NCBI GenBank assembly: GCA_029962745.1
Contig: CM057156.1
Coordinates: 523,029 to 587,028, forward strand
Source of the DNA: Echinometra lucunter
Lineage: Eukaryota; Echinodermata; Echinoidea; Camarodonta; Echinometridae
DNA length: 64,000 bases
Direction of reading: 5' to 3'
Below the pieces are notes generated by a model. That model was not told the origin of the DNA. It saw only the letters and a program-made list of their open reading frames with translations, and did no database searches. The first letter of the stretch is position 1, and each line of letters opens with the position of its first letter. Of the stretch, positions 21,618 to 34,767 are shown piece by piece. The translations under genes and the position numbers were made by a program.

Positions 21618-21624
<7 letters not shown>
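20742..21624. other. intron sequence, no supported feature
   Basis: Short G run at 20985 and C run at 21156. A minus-strand ORF at 21139-21405 has no splice context. Around 21310-21350 it contains a tRNA B-box-like GGTTCGAAGCTC on the minus strand, possibly a decayed SINE head. Confidence 0.5.

Positions 21625-21673
<49 letters not shown>
21625..21673. repeat. GA microsatellite
   Basis: (GA)n of about 24 units. Confidence 0.95.
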
Positions 21674-22107
21674 GATGGGTAAAAGACATGAAGACATGCA
21701 GATGTTATTTACTTACAGCGTCTGAAAAAGCATACTCAAAAATTTTAGACAATATATTATTGTAAATCTACATCTTTCATAACAGCAGATGGTAAGTGTT
21801 TACGAATGTTCCATTATCAAAGAAGGAAAACACTGATAGAATAGATGAAATGGCCCATTTCAAGCATTCTGTTATTCTAAATAATCTGGATAAGAATCAG
21901 CAGAAAGTTGTTGTCATCACATTGAATGCCTTGTTTGTCCTCATATATCATCACATGTTAACATACGGTAGACAGGGCTGGAATGTCATGATTCACACAC
22001 ATGTCACTTTTATCAACCTCTGGAAGGGGAAAAAAGGAAAGGAAATGATGAAAGATTGAATGCTAACATTGTTTCTTTCTTCTCGATCATGACACGGAAA
22101 CTTGGCA

Positions 22108-22607
22108 NNNNNNNNNNNNNNNNNNNNNNNNNNNNNNNNNNNNNNNNNNNNNNNNNNNNNNNNNNNNNNNNNNNNNNNNNNNNNNNNNNNNNNNNNNNNN
22201 NNNNNNNNNNNNNNNNNNNNNNNNNNNNNNNNNNNNNNNNNNNNNNNNNNNNNNNNNNNNNNNNNNNNNNNNNNNNNNNNNNNNNNNNNNNNNNNNNNNN
22301 NNNNNNNNNNNNNNNNNNNNNNNNNNNNNNNNNNNNNNNNNNNNNNNNNNNNNNNNNNNNNNNNNNNNNNNNNNNNNNNNNNNNNNNNNNNNNNNNNNNN
22401 NNNNNNNNNNNNNNNNNNNNNNNNNNNNNNNNNNNNNNNNNNNNNNNNNNNNNNNNNNNNNNNNNNNNNNNNNNNNNNNNNNNNNNNNNNNNNNNNNNNN
22501 NNNNNNNNNNNNNNNNNNNNNNNNNNNNNNNNNNNNNNNNNNNNNNNNNNNNNNNNNNNNNNNNNNNNNNNNNNNNNNNNNNNNNNNNNNNNNNNNNNNN
22601 NNNNNNN
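22108..22607. other. assembly gap of exactly 500 N
   Basis: Fixed-size placeholder. It abuts a CCCATCCC minisatellite on its right side, which is the probable reason for the break. True length unknown. Confidence 0.99.
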
Positions 22608-22755
22608 CCATCCCATCCCCTCCCATCCCCCTCCAACCCTCCGTCCCATCCCCCCTCCCACCCTCCATCCCATCCCCCTCCCATCCCCTATCCCACCCCC
22701 TTCCACCCTCCATCCCACCCCCATCCCACCCCTCCCATCCCCCTCCATTTCTCTC
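22608..22755. repeat. CCCATCCCCCTCC minisatellite
   Basis: Degenerate repeats of CCATCCC and CCCTCC run out of the gap. The minus strand is G-rich with many GGG runs, hence G-quadruplex potential. The poly-Pro and poly-Gly ORFs crossing the gap are artefacts. Confidence 0.93.
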
Positions 22756-23200
22756 CCATATTGCGGCCTTTTGAATTTTTTTTTTAAACATAATTTCTAG
22801 AATCAACGAAAGTTATACATAAATGATGGCAATTTTATCACAACTAAAAATGTTATTAATGAAATTTGCAATATTTTTTGTTCGCAAGACTTAAATGATT
22901 TCAAAAATGGACAATAATTCAATCCAAATTTTCAAAATACAGTGTTACGAATTAAAGCAAAAAGAGGAATATTGAATATCTGAACTATTCCAAGGCAATC
23001 TCTTAGTCACTTGACCATTTTGACGACCGTCTTTGCCATGTTGCCTTTAAAACTCAGCTCAGTGAAAGAAAAAAAAACTTATCTCCAGGTGGATCTCTGA
23101 TGAACCTTGGCACAAATCGTAGATCATTCGTGCCAAAACCAACATTCATTAAATCTTACTGAAAGACACATAACACCTTTATCAGAAACATCATGACAAA
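22756..23200. other. intron sequence, nothing recognised
   Basis: AT-rich DNA. One segment near 22980 resembles 16675. Confidence 0.5.
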
Positions 23201-23290
23201 GATTCGTAAACCGTATGATGCAATATAAGTCCACACGGTTTACGAATCTTTGTAAACCGTATGATGCAATATAAGTCCACACTTTGTTTG
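23201..23290. repeat. 46-bp tandem duplication
   Basis: GTAAACCGTATGATGCAATA starts at 23206 and 23252. The junction also creates an inverted pair, GGTTTACGAATC against GATTCGTAAACC. Confidence 0.9.
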
Positions 23291-23574
23291 CGATACTTAA
23301 CAATGAAACATTCAAAATTTTCAAATTTATAATCCAAAATAACTTAAGAACATAACATATCTTGTCATTTATTTACCTTAAACCTATGATTGAATCTCGT
23401 CATCTCCAACATACACCAGTCCATTATTACACTTTGAAAAAAGTGCCTCATCTTTTTAACTGGCTGAAAACGTTGTCCTTCTCTCTGTACTTATGAATAA
23501 ACACCAGAAAGGCTGTATGCATTAAATCTTTATATAAAAAAAATAAATAACAACTCGTATACATGGAAAACACT

Positions 23575-23705
23575 TCATCCCTCGGATAGGACGTTAAATG
23601 GAGACCCCGTGTAGAGGAGAGTCACCACCTTTGCACGTTAAGAACCCACTGGAACTCTTCGAAGAAAACTAGGGGCAAACCCCGGTGGAGTGATACACCT
23701 GCACA
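23575..23705. repeat. diverged interspersed repeat, family not named
   Basis: The block containing TCGGATAGGACGTTAAATGG, then CACGTTAAGAACCCACTGG, resembles a sequence that recurs across marine invertebrate genomes, possibly a SINE or LINE tail module. That recollection is general and the family is not identified. Only one copy occurs in this window. Confidence 0.45.
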
Positions 23706-23722
23706 TCCCAATTAGTTATATC

Positions 23723-24020
23723 CCCTGATAGCAGACGTACGTCTTTAAGACGTCATAAAATGGTCTCAAACTCACACGTCATACGTCGTATAGATGACTA
23801 TTTTGCGACGGCAATACAACGTCTTTTTTATGACCAATATTTCCCCACTTTTTGTTTGACCATAATATGATGTAAATTTTACGTCAAACTATTTACCACT
23901 TTATTACGTCTTCTCTAAGACCAGAATAAGACGGGGTTTTTACGTCAATTATTTCCCACTCTATAAAACCTTTCTAAAGACCACAATATGACGTGATTTT
24001 TACGTTATTTTCTACATCAA
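23723..24020. mobile_element. ACGTC-rich TIR transposon, copy 1 (right end lost)
   Basis: It begins CCCTGATAGCAGACGTACGT and continues with closely packed GACGT/ACGTC words and TTTTACGTCA motifs. The start and body align with the left half of copy 2 (25944 onward). No matching right terminus (TCTGCTAACAGGG) is present, so the copy is truncated around 24020. Confidence 0.8.
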
Positions 24021-24151
24021 TATATTGTTACCTTTTTTTTATGGCTTTTCCAGTGAGATTACAACAATCATCATAAACGACTTCTTGCTTTTTCCAAGAC
24101 ATAAGATTTATTCAAAGAAGAAATTTTCATTTTCTACCCTGAAATTAATAA

Positions 24152-24262
24152 GGGAACGTTCCATGAAGAGTTTTGTCAGTGACCTTTACTGACAACTGTT
24201 ATACGCTACTGAAAATCATTTCATTTGATTGGCTGAGAGCAAACTAATGGGTGAAAATCACA
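24152..24262. mobile_element. half copy of the GGGAGCGTTTCAT MITE family
   Basis: GGGAACGTTCCATGAAGAGT followed by TTTGTCAGTGACC and GCTACTGAAAATCAT aligns with one arm and the centre of the element at 14372-14514. The other arm is missing. Confidence 0.7.
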
Positions 24263-24553
24263 TATTTGCCAACTCTACCGATTTAGGCGGTAGACTACCA
24301 CTTTTCATGGAATGTAAGCACCTACCGACTTTGAATTCTATTTTCAGTAGAAACTACCTAATTTGATCATTTAATGGACCAAAAGTTTATTTTCATGCCT
24401 TATCATTTATTACTGGCTCCATCAACCACTATTTATCACACTTTGAAGGGTTTTTTTTTTCACGTATATGAACACTGATGAAGTCATCTAACTTCAAATC
24501 TTAAAAATTCATAACAAATTTTTCCAAACTATCTTAGTCTAAGTATAGAAGCA

Positions 24554-25122
24554 GTGTCATATCAGTCACCTTCCAAAAGCAAACATCTTATGTGCATCAT
24601 TACGATTCAAAATACCGAAAATTTTCTTAAGGCAGAAGGGAGAAAAAATACCTTGGCATGTTTGGAAGCTTTGTTTTCAGTTTTCTTGGAAAATCGAGAG
24701 TATTCATTTACAATGCCTTTCAAGATTTCAAAGCTGAAAAGCGCGAGCAGTGTCATCCAATTTCGAAGCAAGAATTTAACGTGCATGATCATGATAACGC
24801 CCATAATATTTAGTTTCCAACTATCGAAAGCTTTTAAAGACGGAAGGGAGAAATAAATGCCTTTGGAAACTTTATTTTCATTTTTCTTAGAAAAGTGAGA
24901 ATAGTCACACTACCTTTCAAGATTTCGAAGCTGAAAAGCGAGAGTGGTGTCATTTTAATTACATTTCAAAAGCAAGAATTTAATGTACATCATGACGCCC
25001 ACTATTAGTTTCCAAATATCGATACACAGGAATAAATACCTTTGTAAACTAATTTTTTCTTGGAAAAATGGGAAGAGTAAATTACACCACCTTTCAAGAT
25101 TTCAAAGCTGAAAAGGGTGATG
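24554..25122. repeat. 196-bp tandem repeat, three diverged units
   Basis: Units start with GTGTCAT at 24554, 24750 and 24947 and end with TTTCAAGATTTC(A/G)AAGCTGAAAA. ORFs in this block are by-products. Confidence 0.9.
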
Positions 25123-25494
25123 AGGAAATAGTACCTTTTAGTTTCAGTGCTTCAGTAATCGATATCCAAAACTATTTATGGAATTGATATACATAATCAT
25201 TTTTTGAAGGAAATAGTGCCAGAAAATAGTTGAATATTAGAAATAATGTCTCGCTCTGAAAGGCTGCTCCCCGGGAGATTTTGCAGAGGATTGTCCAGAC
25301 GCAAATTTGGAACAAAAGTGCGTGTTGAAAATAATGAGTTAAGGCTACAACGGATCGGGACAACAGATTGTGAAGACTTTCCCAATGTGCTCTAAAATCT
25401 GTTTGACTTTTCAAAAAATATAAAATCTTCCGCTCCGTCGCTACGCTCCCTTGCATACAATGAAGAAGGTAATCAGTTAATTTTCAGGTATTAA
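25123..25494. other. intron sequence, nothing firmly recognised
   Basis: CTTCCGCTCCGTCGCTACGC near 25428 has the look of a repeat end, but no second copy or boundary is visible. Confidence 0.45.
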
Positions 25495-25496
25495 AT

Positions 25497-25690
25497 TAGT
25501 ATTGGATATTTATACACCGCACGTATTCACTAAACAAAGGTGCTCAAGGCGCTCTCAATATTATACCCCGGCTCAGCTAGACTACCAATTTCAGTGCTCA
25601 AAGCATTTTAGGAATTTCCTCCTGCCCGTACCCATCTTCACCTGGGTGGAGAGTGGCAAAATTCAGATTAATTGCCAAATGACATATATG
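25497..25690 (-). mobile_element. tRNA-derived SINE, family D, 5'-truncated
   Basis: The body sequences GGTGCTCAAGGCGCTCTCAA and CACCTGGGTGGAGAGTGGCA match the bodies of the SINEs at 43668 and 52927. The tRNA-like head with the Pol III boxes is absent, so the copy is truncated at its 5' end (right side). Confidence 0.75.
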
Positions 25691-26046
25691 CATACTGCAT
25701 AGGCATAATTCTATTTTGTGAATATAAGAGTTAGAGAATGCAAAGTTCTAATCCTGCTAACTGGAACTACACAACGAAATGTGAGGTCAACAGTAATTAC
25801 GGAAATGTTCAGGGGGTCCCTCCTTCCTATGACAAGAAAAGAAAAGAAAAATGAGCACTACTGACCCCATTAAAACAAAACAGAGAAAAAATAAGTGGAT
25901 GCTTAGATCAGACTGTGAAACAGTTGTCTAGAAAGTGCCTTAACCCTGATAGCAGAACGGACGTCTTTAAGACGTCAAGAACTGGTCATAAACTGGTCCA
26001 CACGTCATATGTCGTATACACGACTATTTTACGACAACCTTATGAC

Positions 26047-26410
26047 CATGGTTCTCGCCAGTACATAACACCCATGGTTCCAGTACCATGCGTAAAGGGT
26101 TTCAGACAAGGAAGAACCATGTGTGAAATTGCTGCACCATGCGTGGCAACAAGGGTAAAAAAATATTGGAGTATATATTCCTAACAATAATGATAAATGT
26201 CACAGATTGTTTTGGTTTTTGGCAATGTATTTTTACTTTTATGCCATTAGTAGACAACTCCTGCTTACCAAGAGGTATTTTTCATCCTTTTACTATAGCA
26301 TATACTGCCGCCACACCTAACTTTAGGTGTTATTCCGTAAAAATTACGAAACTTCCACGCTTTGCGCAGAGTGGGAACCGTGTGTGGAGTTTTTTCTAGT
26401 GAGAACCCTG
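26047..26410. mobile_element. hAT-type MITE nested in the ACGTC transposon
   Basis: A 364-bp element with ends CATGGTTCTC and GAGAACCCTG (inverted, one mismatch), flanked by a perfect 8-bp direct repeat CTTATGAC at 26039-26046 and 26411-26418. An 8-bp duplication with CA(G)GG-type termini is the hAT signature. No transposase is present. A plus-strand ORF across it is incidental. Confidence 0.87.
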
Positions 26411-26627
26411 CTTATGACGTATTTATATAACCAAAATTTTTCTCAAATTTTGTTTGAACATAAGATGACATATATTTTACGTCAAACGTTTACCACCTTT
26501 TAACGTCTTTTTTAAAGAAAGGAATAAGACGTATTTTTACGTCAATTATTTCCCACTTTATAACAGCTTTTTTCAAGACTATAACATGACGTGTTTACGT
26601 CAGTTTACGTCGTGATAGTTGATCGTG

Positions 26628-26647
26628 ATTCATGAATATTCATGAAT
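26628..26647. other. perfect 20-bp palindrome
   Basis: ATTCATGAATATTCATGAAT is exactly self-complementary. It lies at the point where ACGTC-rich sequence gives way to the unrelated centre of copy 2. Confidence 0.85.
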
Positions 26648-27351
26648 GACCAGAAATGACTGAACTTCGTGAAAAAAGAGAGATAACATTTGAATTTTAA
26701 CATTTTATTCAATAATTGCACTGCTGATTTAATGAACAATGTACCTCCATGTTGAAAACCATTCAGTTAATGTCATGGGCAGGGTATTTCAGAATGTATC
26801 AAGAAATTATAATTTCTAACTGTTTTTTTTTTTCAGGTACTACACTACAGTCCATATATATAGTAATGTCGATGCAAAGTATCAGTAGTTAGGTATAGGA
26901 TGTAGGATGTTACGATATAGGGCTAGTATGGGACGATCTATAGGCTAGAACATTAACAAAGAAAAACATCATAATGTTGAATACATTCTAAAATATTTTA
27001 TAAACCAGCTTTGAAGCTTTGACTTGACGTCTTTATGATGTGATTTTTACCAGTCTGTGAGCTTCCTTTGGGTCGTAAAGACGTCATAAAGACGGTTTTT
27101 TCCAACCAATATGATGTAAAATTGACGTAAAAATATGACGTCTTATTTTACGTCGTGTGCTGGTGCAAAGTATCGTCTTAAAGACGTATATATAATACGT
27201 AAATAAGACGTATGACACGACTTTAAAAAGACGTAAATATGATGTTATTCTTACCAGTCTCTGCTAACAGGGTCGGGAGGAGAGACCCCGAGGGTCATAG
27301 CGATTAAATTCGCTTTTTTCCCTCTCAGGCCCAAGTGACGCCAAATACTTA

Positions 27352-27437
27352 ATAATGATAATAATAATAATGATGATAAAAATAATAACAATGAAAACAA
27401 TGACAATAATGATGATGATAATAATAATAATTATAAC

Positions 27438-27478
<41 letters not shown>

Positions 27479-27504
27479 TAATAATAACAGTAATAATAAT
27501 AATG

Positions 27505-27562
<58 letters not shown>

Positions 27563-27588
27563 TAATAATAACAGTAATAATAATAATG

Positions 27589-27634
<46 letters not shown>

Positions 27635-27685
27635 TGATAATAATATTAATAATAATAATATTAATGATAATAACAATCACGATAA
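27352..27685. repeat. long TAA (ATA/AAT) trinucleotide array
   Basis: About 330 bp of AAT repeats with interspersed GAT and AAC variants. All poly-Ile and poly-Leu ORFs here are artefacts. Confidence 0.97.
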
Positions 27686-27689
27686 CATT

Positions 27690-28005
27690 ATTTGAATTCG
27701 AAAAATTGACGGTTGCTCTCCGGTTCCTAACTCAAGAGAAATGGCATGTCTTTATAATGATAACGATCACTGAACACAACTTGAAATTATCATCTACAAA
27801 ATGCAATATGCTTTTCTCGATTTTTTTAATGATATGCCAACTTGGTGTCGTGATGTTGGCTAGGTTTACGTTTGGACAAACTTTTGCTATCAGCTGTTCA
27901 AATACATTCACCTAAACAAGGAAATGACCTTTAGTAGAATCAAGTAACATTAGCAACTTTGGTTTGGTGGGATAGGCCTATCGGATATAACATCAGGCCA
28001 TGATA
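27690..28005. other. intron sequence, nothing recognised
   Basis: No exon or repeat boundary seen. Confidence 0.5.
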
Positions 28006-28009
28006 CAGA

Positions 28010-28204
28010 CCAATTTTTTTTTTTAACACACATGCGCACGTTGGTATCAATATGCCTATTGCATTTGCATTTATTTGATGTACGATAAAGAGCAATGTAG
28101 ATGAAATACCTTGTTCAAGGGCATAGGTCCCGTGCTTGGAATCGAACCCCCGACCCTCGCGTCTCCAGTCAAGCGCCTTAAACCACTGGACCACAGCACC
28201 TTCG
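28010..28204 (-). mobile_element. tRNA-derived SINE, family C, minus copy of a head-to-head pair
   Basis: The reverse complement begins GGTGCTGTGGTCCAGTGGTT (A-box) and has a B-box-like GGTTCGATTCC (28138-28148). The body CCTTGAACAAGGTATTTCAT follows. It faces another copy of the same family starting at 28240. Confidence 0.88.
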
Positions 28205-28239
28205 ATAACAAAAGCGCTATCGAGATTAAACGAACATTT

Positions 28240-28437
28240 TTAAAGGCGCTTGACTGGAGATGCGAGGATCGGGGGTTCGATCCCCGGCACGGCACTTATG
28301 CCCTTGAGCAAGGCATTTTATCTACATTACTATTTTATCGTATATCAAATAAAGTGATGTGCTATATGCATATTGATACCAATGTGTGTACGTGTTTTTT
28401 TTTTTTCATTATTATTATTATTATTATTATTTTAAAA
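28240..28437 (+). mobile_element. tRNA-derived SINE, family C, plus copy lacking the A-box
   Basis: It starts within the head at AAAGGCGCTTGACTGGAGAT, with B-box GGTTCGATCCC (28274-28284), body CCTTGAGCAAGGCATTTTAT and an ATT-repeat tail (28407-28433). About 20 bases of the head, including the A-box, are missing. The 35-bp spacer to the opposing copy contains the hairpin TCGATA...TATCGA. Confidence 0.87.
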
Positions 28438-28444
28438 ATCTGAG

Positions 28445-31195
28445 AGAAAATTATTCTGGAAATCAACAAACTCCTCTTTTTGCACAAACTTAGATCGACC
28501 TGTTAAATACTATTAAATTTCTTGTCATTGGTTGGTGATGTGCTATTTCTATCGTAGCTTGGCTAATCATAGATGAATTCCCACTGAGAGAGAGTTATCA
28601 TTGGTTATAGGTGGGAAATAACTCCATGTGAACGGAAGGCAGAAACCATCAAACTCGAGAGGTGGTTAATTAGGTCAGGAAGCGTAACTGCTTGAATTCA
28701 AAGCTAAGGACAACATTTAGGTTTTCAAGAGCGAAATGATAAGATTGGAAACTATTAAGTATTAATTGGGTAAAACGTTGTGAAAATAAAATGTCATGGA
28801 ATAAAACTGAAGAAGAAAGTCAAACGGAGACGACCCTACATACATTTACTATAAAAAGAAGGAACCCAGGACATTTTTTTTCTTTTCCTTAAAAAAAAAT
28901 TAATATTGAAATTATAATCTAATCGAAATCACATTTCGCCATGATTTTTCAACGACTGTTTGAATTGAAAAATACTAGTTTTTCAAAGGTATACAGAAAG
29001 GATTTCAAAATCATATACAGAAACACCTGCTTACTTGAAAATTCTTAGAAACAATCTATTCAATGATTTGAAACACAAAAGTATCATGAGGCTTAGGATA
29101 TGGGTCGCACTATTCTTACTAATATTCATGCAGAAACTGCAAAGTTTTATTTTCCAAATTCTATATGCCTGTCTTTAACATGTTAGTTAGGCAGTTGAGG
29201 TAGAAATTTATTTTGCATTCACAAAGTTATTGGACTGGAAATAATGCAATGTCATTTGGGGAGACAATGTTAAAATGGCACGTGGCAGAAACCACATAAA
29301 ATGAAAGAAAACTTTGCATGACATTTCGTGAAGCAAAAGACAGTTTATTATTGGTTGAAAGCACTAAGGAAGTATATAGTTCCGCCTTGCCTACTAAATC
29401 GTTTCCGTGAGATATACACGATGAGGTGAGGCTATGTTCATATCTTGGATAAAAAAAGATGATCAATGATATGGTTGCCATGGTAACGTATTTAATGTTT
29501 CCTTTCCGCTCAACTCGATATTCTTACTGTTTATGGTAGCGCCTTACGCAGAATGATGGATTAATGGAAATTCTCTAAATTATTTGCAAAGAAAAAAAAA
29601 ACTTTTCAGTGCAAGCATGGCACTGCATGGCTTTCGTTATTTCTATCTTCAACTATCGATGTGATTTGGTAATTTGATAAGACTTTTCAAACAATTTTGG
29701 CAAATTTGTTTTCGAATGTTCCGTTCGGTTTCAACATTGAATTGATTTGTCCAAATGGAAACAACAATACATCTGGTATGTAAACTCTGCAAGACCTTTG
29801 TGAGAGATTGCAACCCTTTTCCCAAAAAAAACTTTCATTTTCTTACTTTTTGTTTATACGCGATGAAAAATCAGATTTTGAAAAGCGATTTCTCAATCAG
29901 GATAAACATTTTTTTTTCAGATAATTTCTTATTTAAGCACGAAAATTATCTTCCAAGCAGACGACATCTTGTCAAGGTGCACGTGCTGATCATTGAGATA
30001 AACAGAATGAAGGACATTCTATGGTGTCTGTGACTTGTCAAATCTTAAGTGCCGTCAATTATTTCTTCAAGTTTGTCGGCAGCTAGATTGTGGTTGTGGT
30101 TAGTTGTTCCAAACGGGCGAAACCCCGACAGATGAAGGCCGAGTTCCAGATGATAAGTGAGGTTAATATCAGCCCATTATAACACCGACATAAGAGTATT
30201 TGGGATGATATCACTGTCTTACTGTGTAACTACAACCATTGAACAAATCATGAAAGAAATAGATGCGTGGTACGTTTCGAATCAAACTATTCCCATAGAG
30301 ATTACAACAACAGATGCCACGCGCTTAATCATAAGAATAATTTGCAGAAGGAACCAATCAGCTTCCCCCTGCCGCCACATATCGTGTAACTTGAATTATG
30401 TTGATTGAAAATTCCTCATGAGATATCGTATTCAAAGCTTGTTTTTATTGGATCTAGACCAGCATTTTAGTTAATATTTTCTTCTCCAGAAAAAAAATCG
30501 AAGAGGCATACAATACCAAGGGCTGTCAGAATGTAAGCAGGACGTCGAGCTATATTTTTTTCTTACAAACAGTTCACCAACAGGAAAAAAAAACTTTACA
30601 ACAATATAAAGATGTATTAATACATTCTTTATTTTGCTGCAATAAGCTGACAAGTGCATGTACAATAAACAATCAGATTTTTATCACTGTTTATGGTGGA
30701 CTGTGCATGGACAAGGTTCCATGCATATTTGAAAACTATTAGCATCATTAGCATGATTAGGGGGAAGGATCTATACATCTTCCAATTTGCAAACAGGATT
30801 TTAAAAGTCATACAATTGTCAAATTTGGCGACAGCGGTCTCAGGTTTGCTGAACCAAATTTGAGGAAGGAGGTGTGTCACGCCCTCTCCCTTCAGCAAGT
30901 CCCTAAAATGAGCTTGTGTCATATAAAATTTTGTAAATGACTTGATTTATGCCAGTTTTCATTAGAAATTCTGATTTTCAAACTATCATAGATTTGTAGA
31001 ATGTTTTAAAGTTTTCTGTTGTGACGGAAGAATGTGCCTATTTTCATTATGATGAAATGACTGCCGAGGAAATATTCATTAAAGTAGTATCATTGACGAA
31101 TCCCATTTATAAGACCTAAGGTATTTACGTGTGAAATACGACATTATTTTGATTCTTTTTATCTTCTCTGTCTCTTGTCGGTGTCTCTGTCTGTC
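28445..31195. other. intron sequence, no supported feature
   Basis: Long AT-rich stretch. Several ORFs of 60-100 codons (for example 29227-29481, 29755-30033, 30157-30408, 30629-30922) have no splice context, no recognisable domain and low-complexity or Phe/Ile-rich composition. Confidence 0.5.
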
Positions 31196-31197
31196 TG

Positions 31198-31244
<47 letters not shown>

Positions 31245-31252
31245 CTCTCAAA
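31198..31252. repeat. CT microsatellite
   Basis: (CT)n of about 22 units. Confidence 0.95.
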
Positions 31253-31305
31253 TAGAATGAACAGTTAAATAAGAATTGTTTCTCTCTCATGCAGGTTTGA
31301 TAATC

Positions 31306-31605
31306 AAATATAATAATAATAATATACAGTTCTTGTATAGCGCATATCACATTATGATATAACGTCTCCATGCGCTTCCAAAGGACTTGGATATTATTAC
31401 CCCAGCTTTAGCCCGGCAGCCTTTTACAGCGCGCAAGCATTTCAAGGAATGAATTCCTGCCAGGTACCCATTCACCTCACCTGGGTTGAGTGCAGCAATA
31501 TGTGGATGAATTTCTTGCTGAAGGAAATTAACGCCATGGCTGGGATTCGAACCCACGACCCTCTGATTGAAAGACGAGAGTCAGAACCACCAGACCACGA
31601 CGATA
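31306..31605 (-). mobile_element. tRNA-derived SINE, family D, full length, minus orientation
   Basis: ATAATA tail at the left, body with CACCTGGGTTGAGTGCAGCA, and a head with inverted B-box GGATTCGAACC (31543-31553) ending in CCACCAGACCACGA (inverted A-box side). About 300 bp. Related copies are at 43668-43955 and 25497-25690. Confidence 0.87.
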
Positions 31606-31609
31606 CATG

Positions 31610-33191
<1,582 letters not shown>

Positions 33192-33516
33192 AATCTCCGA
33201 GTTATTGTGCAAACGATAAAGAACATATAAACACGAAGACAACACTCCTGTTTGCAAAACAGATTTCAGGATTACATGTGCATGTGAATATGTAAAACTA
33301 AGATAGAACGTGTAAAAATGATAGACTAAATACAGCTTTCTCTGTTACTAAAACTGAATACACAATTTTCAGAGTATAAAGTTGACAGAAGCAAATGTGA
33401 AAAAGTGTCACTTACGTATATGTGATCTAGAATGATGTAAATCAAAACAAAAAAAAACAGTCCATTCAAATCTCATTAAAGCCTAGAAATGCAATGTTCG
33501 TCCTTCAAATTTCGTG

Positions 33517-33770
33517 GGCGCCTTTTGAAAATTTTTATTGTTTAGAAATTATTGTTCATATGAAATTCATTATTTACTGTAAAAGGACAATTTTTATAAA
33601 TAATAATGATCCTCCTTTTCATTACCCATAAATAATGGAAATGATATCAACCATTATCAATAAATAATGAAAAGGTGGATAAGCTTTATCTATAAATAAT
33701 TGTCTTTTTACAGTAAATAATGAATCATATATGAATAATTTGTCTAAATAATAGATTCACATAAGGCGCC
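33517..33770. mobile_element. foldback element with GGCGCC ends and long arms
   Basis: The left arm GGCGCCTTTTGAAAATTTTT and right arm (reverse complement) GGCGCCTTATGTGAATCTAT start an inverted repeat of about 80-100 bp per arm. It includes the near-identical core ATTCATTATTTACTGTAAAA. Little unpaired DNA remains in the centre (AATGATATCAACCATT). The transcript or single strand would form one long hairpin. Confidence 0.83.
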
Positions 33771-33774
33771 TCAT

Positions 33775-34765
33775 ACAAAATAATATTAGGTACTTTCACA
33801 GTGGTAGTGTGCACGATCTCCTGTGCAGTCCTTGGTTTGTCATCAAAGACGCGTGATATGTCGTGTGTTTAAACGTTGTCTCTTGGAGAAACACCTCAGC
33901 AAATCACTTTGACATTGAGTACTGCTGATTATCAGCCAATAAAAGGCTATGTCTGACGGAATAGAACTGATTACAGATGAATTTACAACCATATTTCTTT
34001 CAGCAGGCAAGGCTACTTAACGATGTGAAAGGGTGATATTAAACTTTTTGTATACGTCCATCTATCCAGTAAGATGAAAGATCTATGCAGTGTACCGACT
34101 GTCGAAACTTGAATTGATCTTAACAGAGATGATCCATGTTGTTTTTCTTTTAGTTTTAAGTTTCAAATATTGATTAAAACTGCATAAAAAAGAATATTTT
34201 GAGTACATGATACATTCACCCCAAGAAGAAAGTTAAGGACAACGCTTTGTAGCACTGAAAGTAAAATTGAACTATTTCTCCTAATTTTGTTTCAGCCCCA
34301 AATGGAAAAATTCAGATATCATTATTGGGAAATGAAAACCCAGTAAGCAGACGATCATTAATCATGTTATCATGTGACTCAGCCATGTGTACCTAAAAAA
34401 ATTAACTAATCATGACAATCATGTTCTGCGCCTCGAAGGGGCTTCTCTTAATGTGAAGGATTTACCCGTCCTTATCCATTACCCACTCTTCCGCGATTAC
34501 CACCACTGCAAATTAATTATCAGTGCAACATGTTTGTAAGATTCTCCAAGGAATTGATCAGTGGCGCCAAATGTTCACGTTCCTTGATTCATATTATTAA
34601 CACTCCAGTCACATCAATGGGACCGATAAGGTACCAGACCGGTAAGAGGCTCATCGTATCACTGCATTACCTCGATTGCATGGCCACGAGTCAATCGGTC
34701 TAGAGTCAGTGTGACATGGACTTAGCTTTGTGATCCCCAATTTGCACCAACGAAACAGGCGCCTC
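33775..34765. other. intron sequence, no supported feature
   Basis: A 55-bp minus-strand frame near 34673-34728 with donor GTAATG has a poor acceptor. Nothing else recognised. Confidence 0.5.
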
Positions 34766-34767
34766 AT

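Larger units (their letters stand above)
25944..27272. mobile_element. ACGTC-rich TIR transposon, copy 2, with nested hAT MITE
   Basis: Left end CCCTGATAGCAGA and right end TCTGCTAACAGGG are inverted matches with one difference. The left end is preceded by TTAA (25940-25943). With CCC/GGG ends this hints at piggyBac-type mobilisation, but the right flank is TCGG, so the target duplication is not confirmed. Both halves are saturated with GACGT/ACGTC words. A second element (26047-26410) has inserted in the left half. The centre, 26650-27000, lacks the motif. Confidence 0.8.

Noticed and set aside
27264..27915. Poly-Ile and poly-Leu ORFs on both strands
   Set aside because: They are direct translations of the TAA array with no other coding signal.
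28111..28443. Plus-strand 110-codon ORF and its minus counterpart at 28071-28295
   Set aside because: The peptides are translations of tRNA-derived SINE heads in two orientations.
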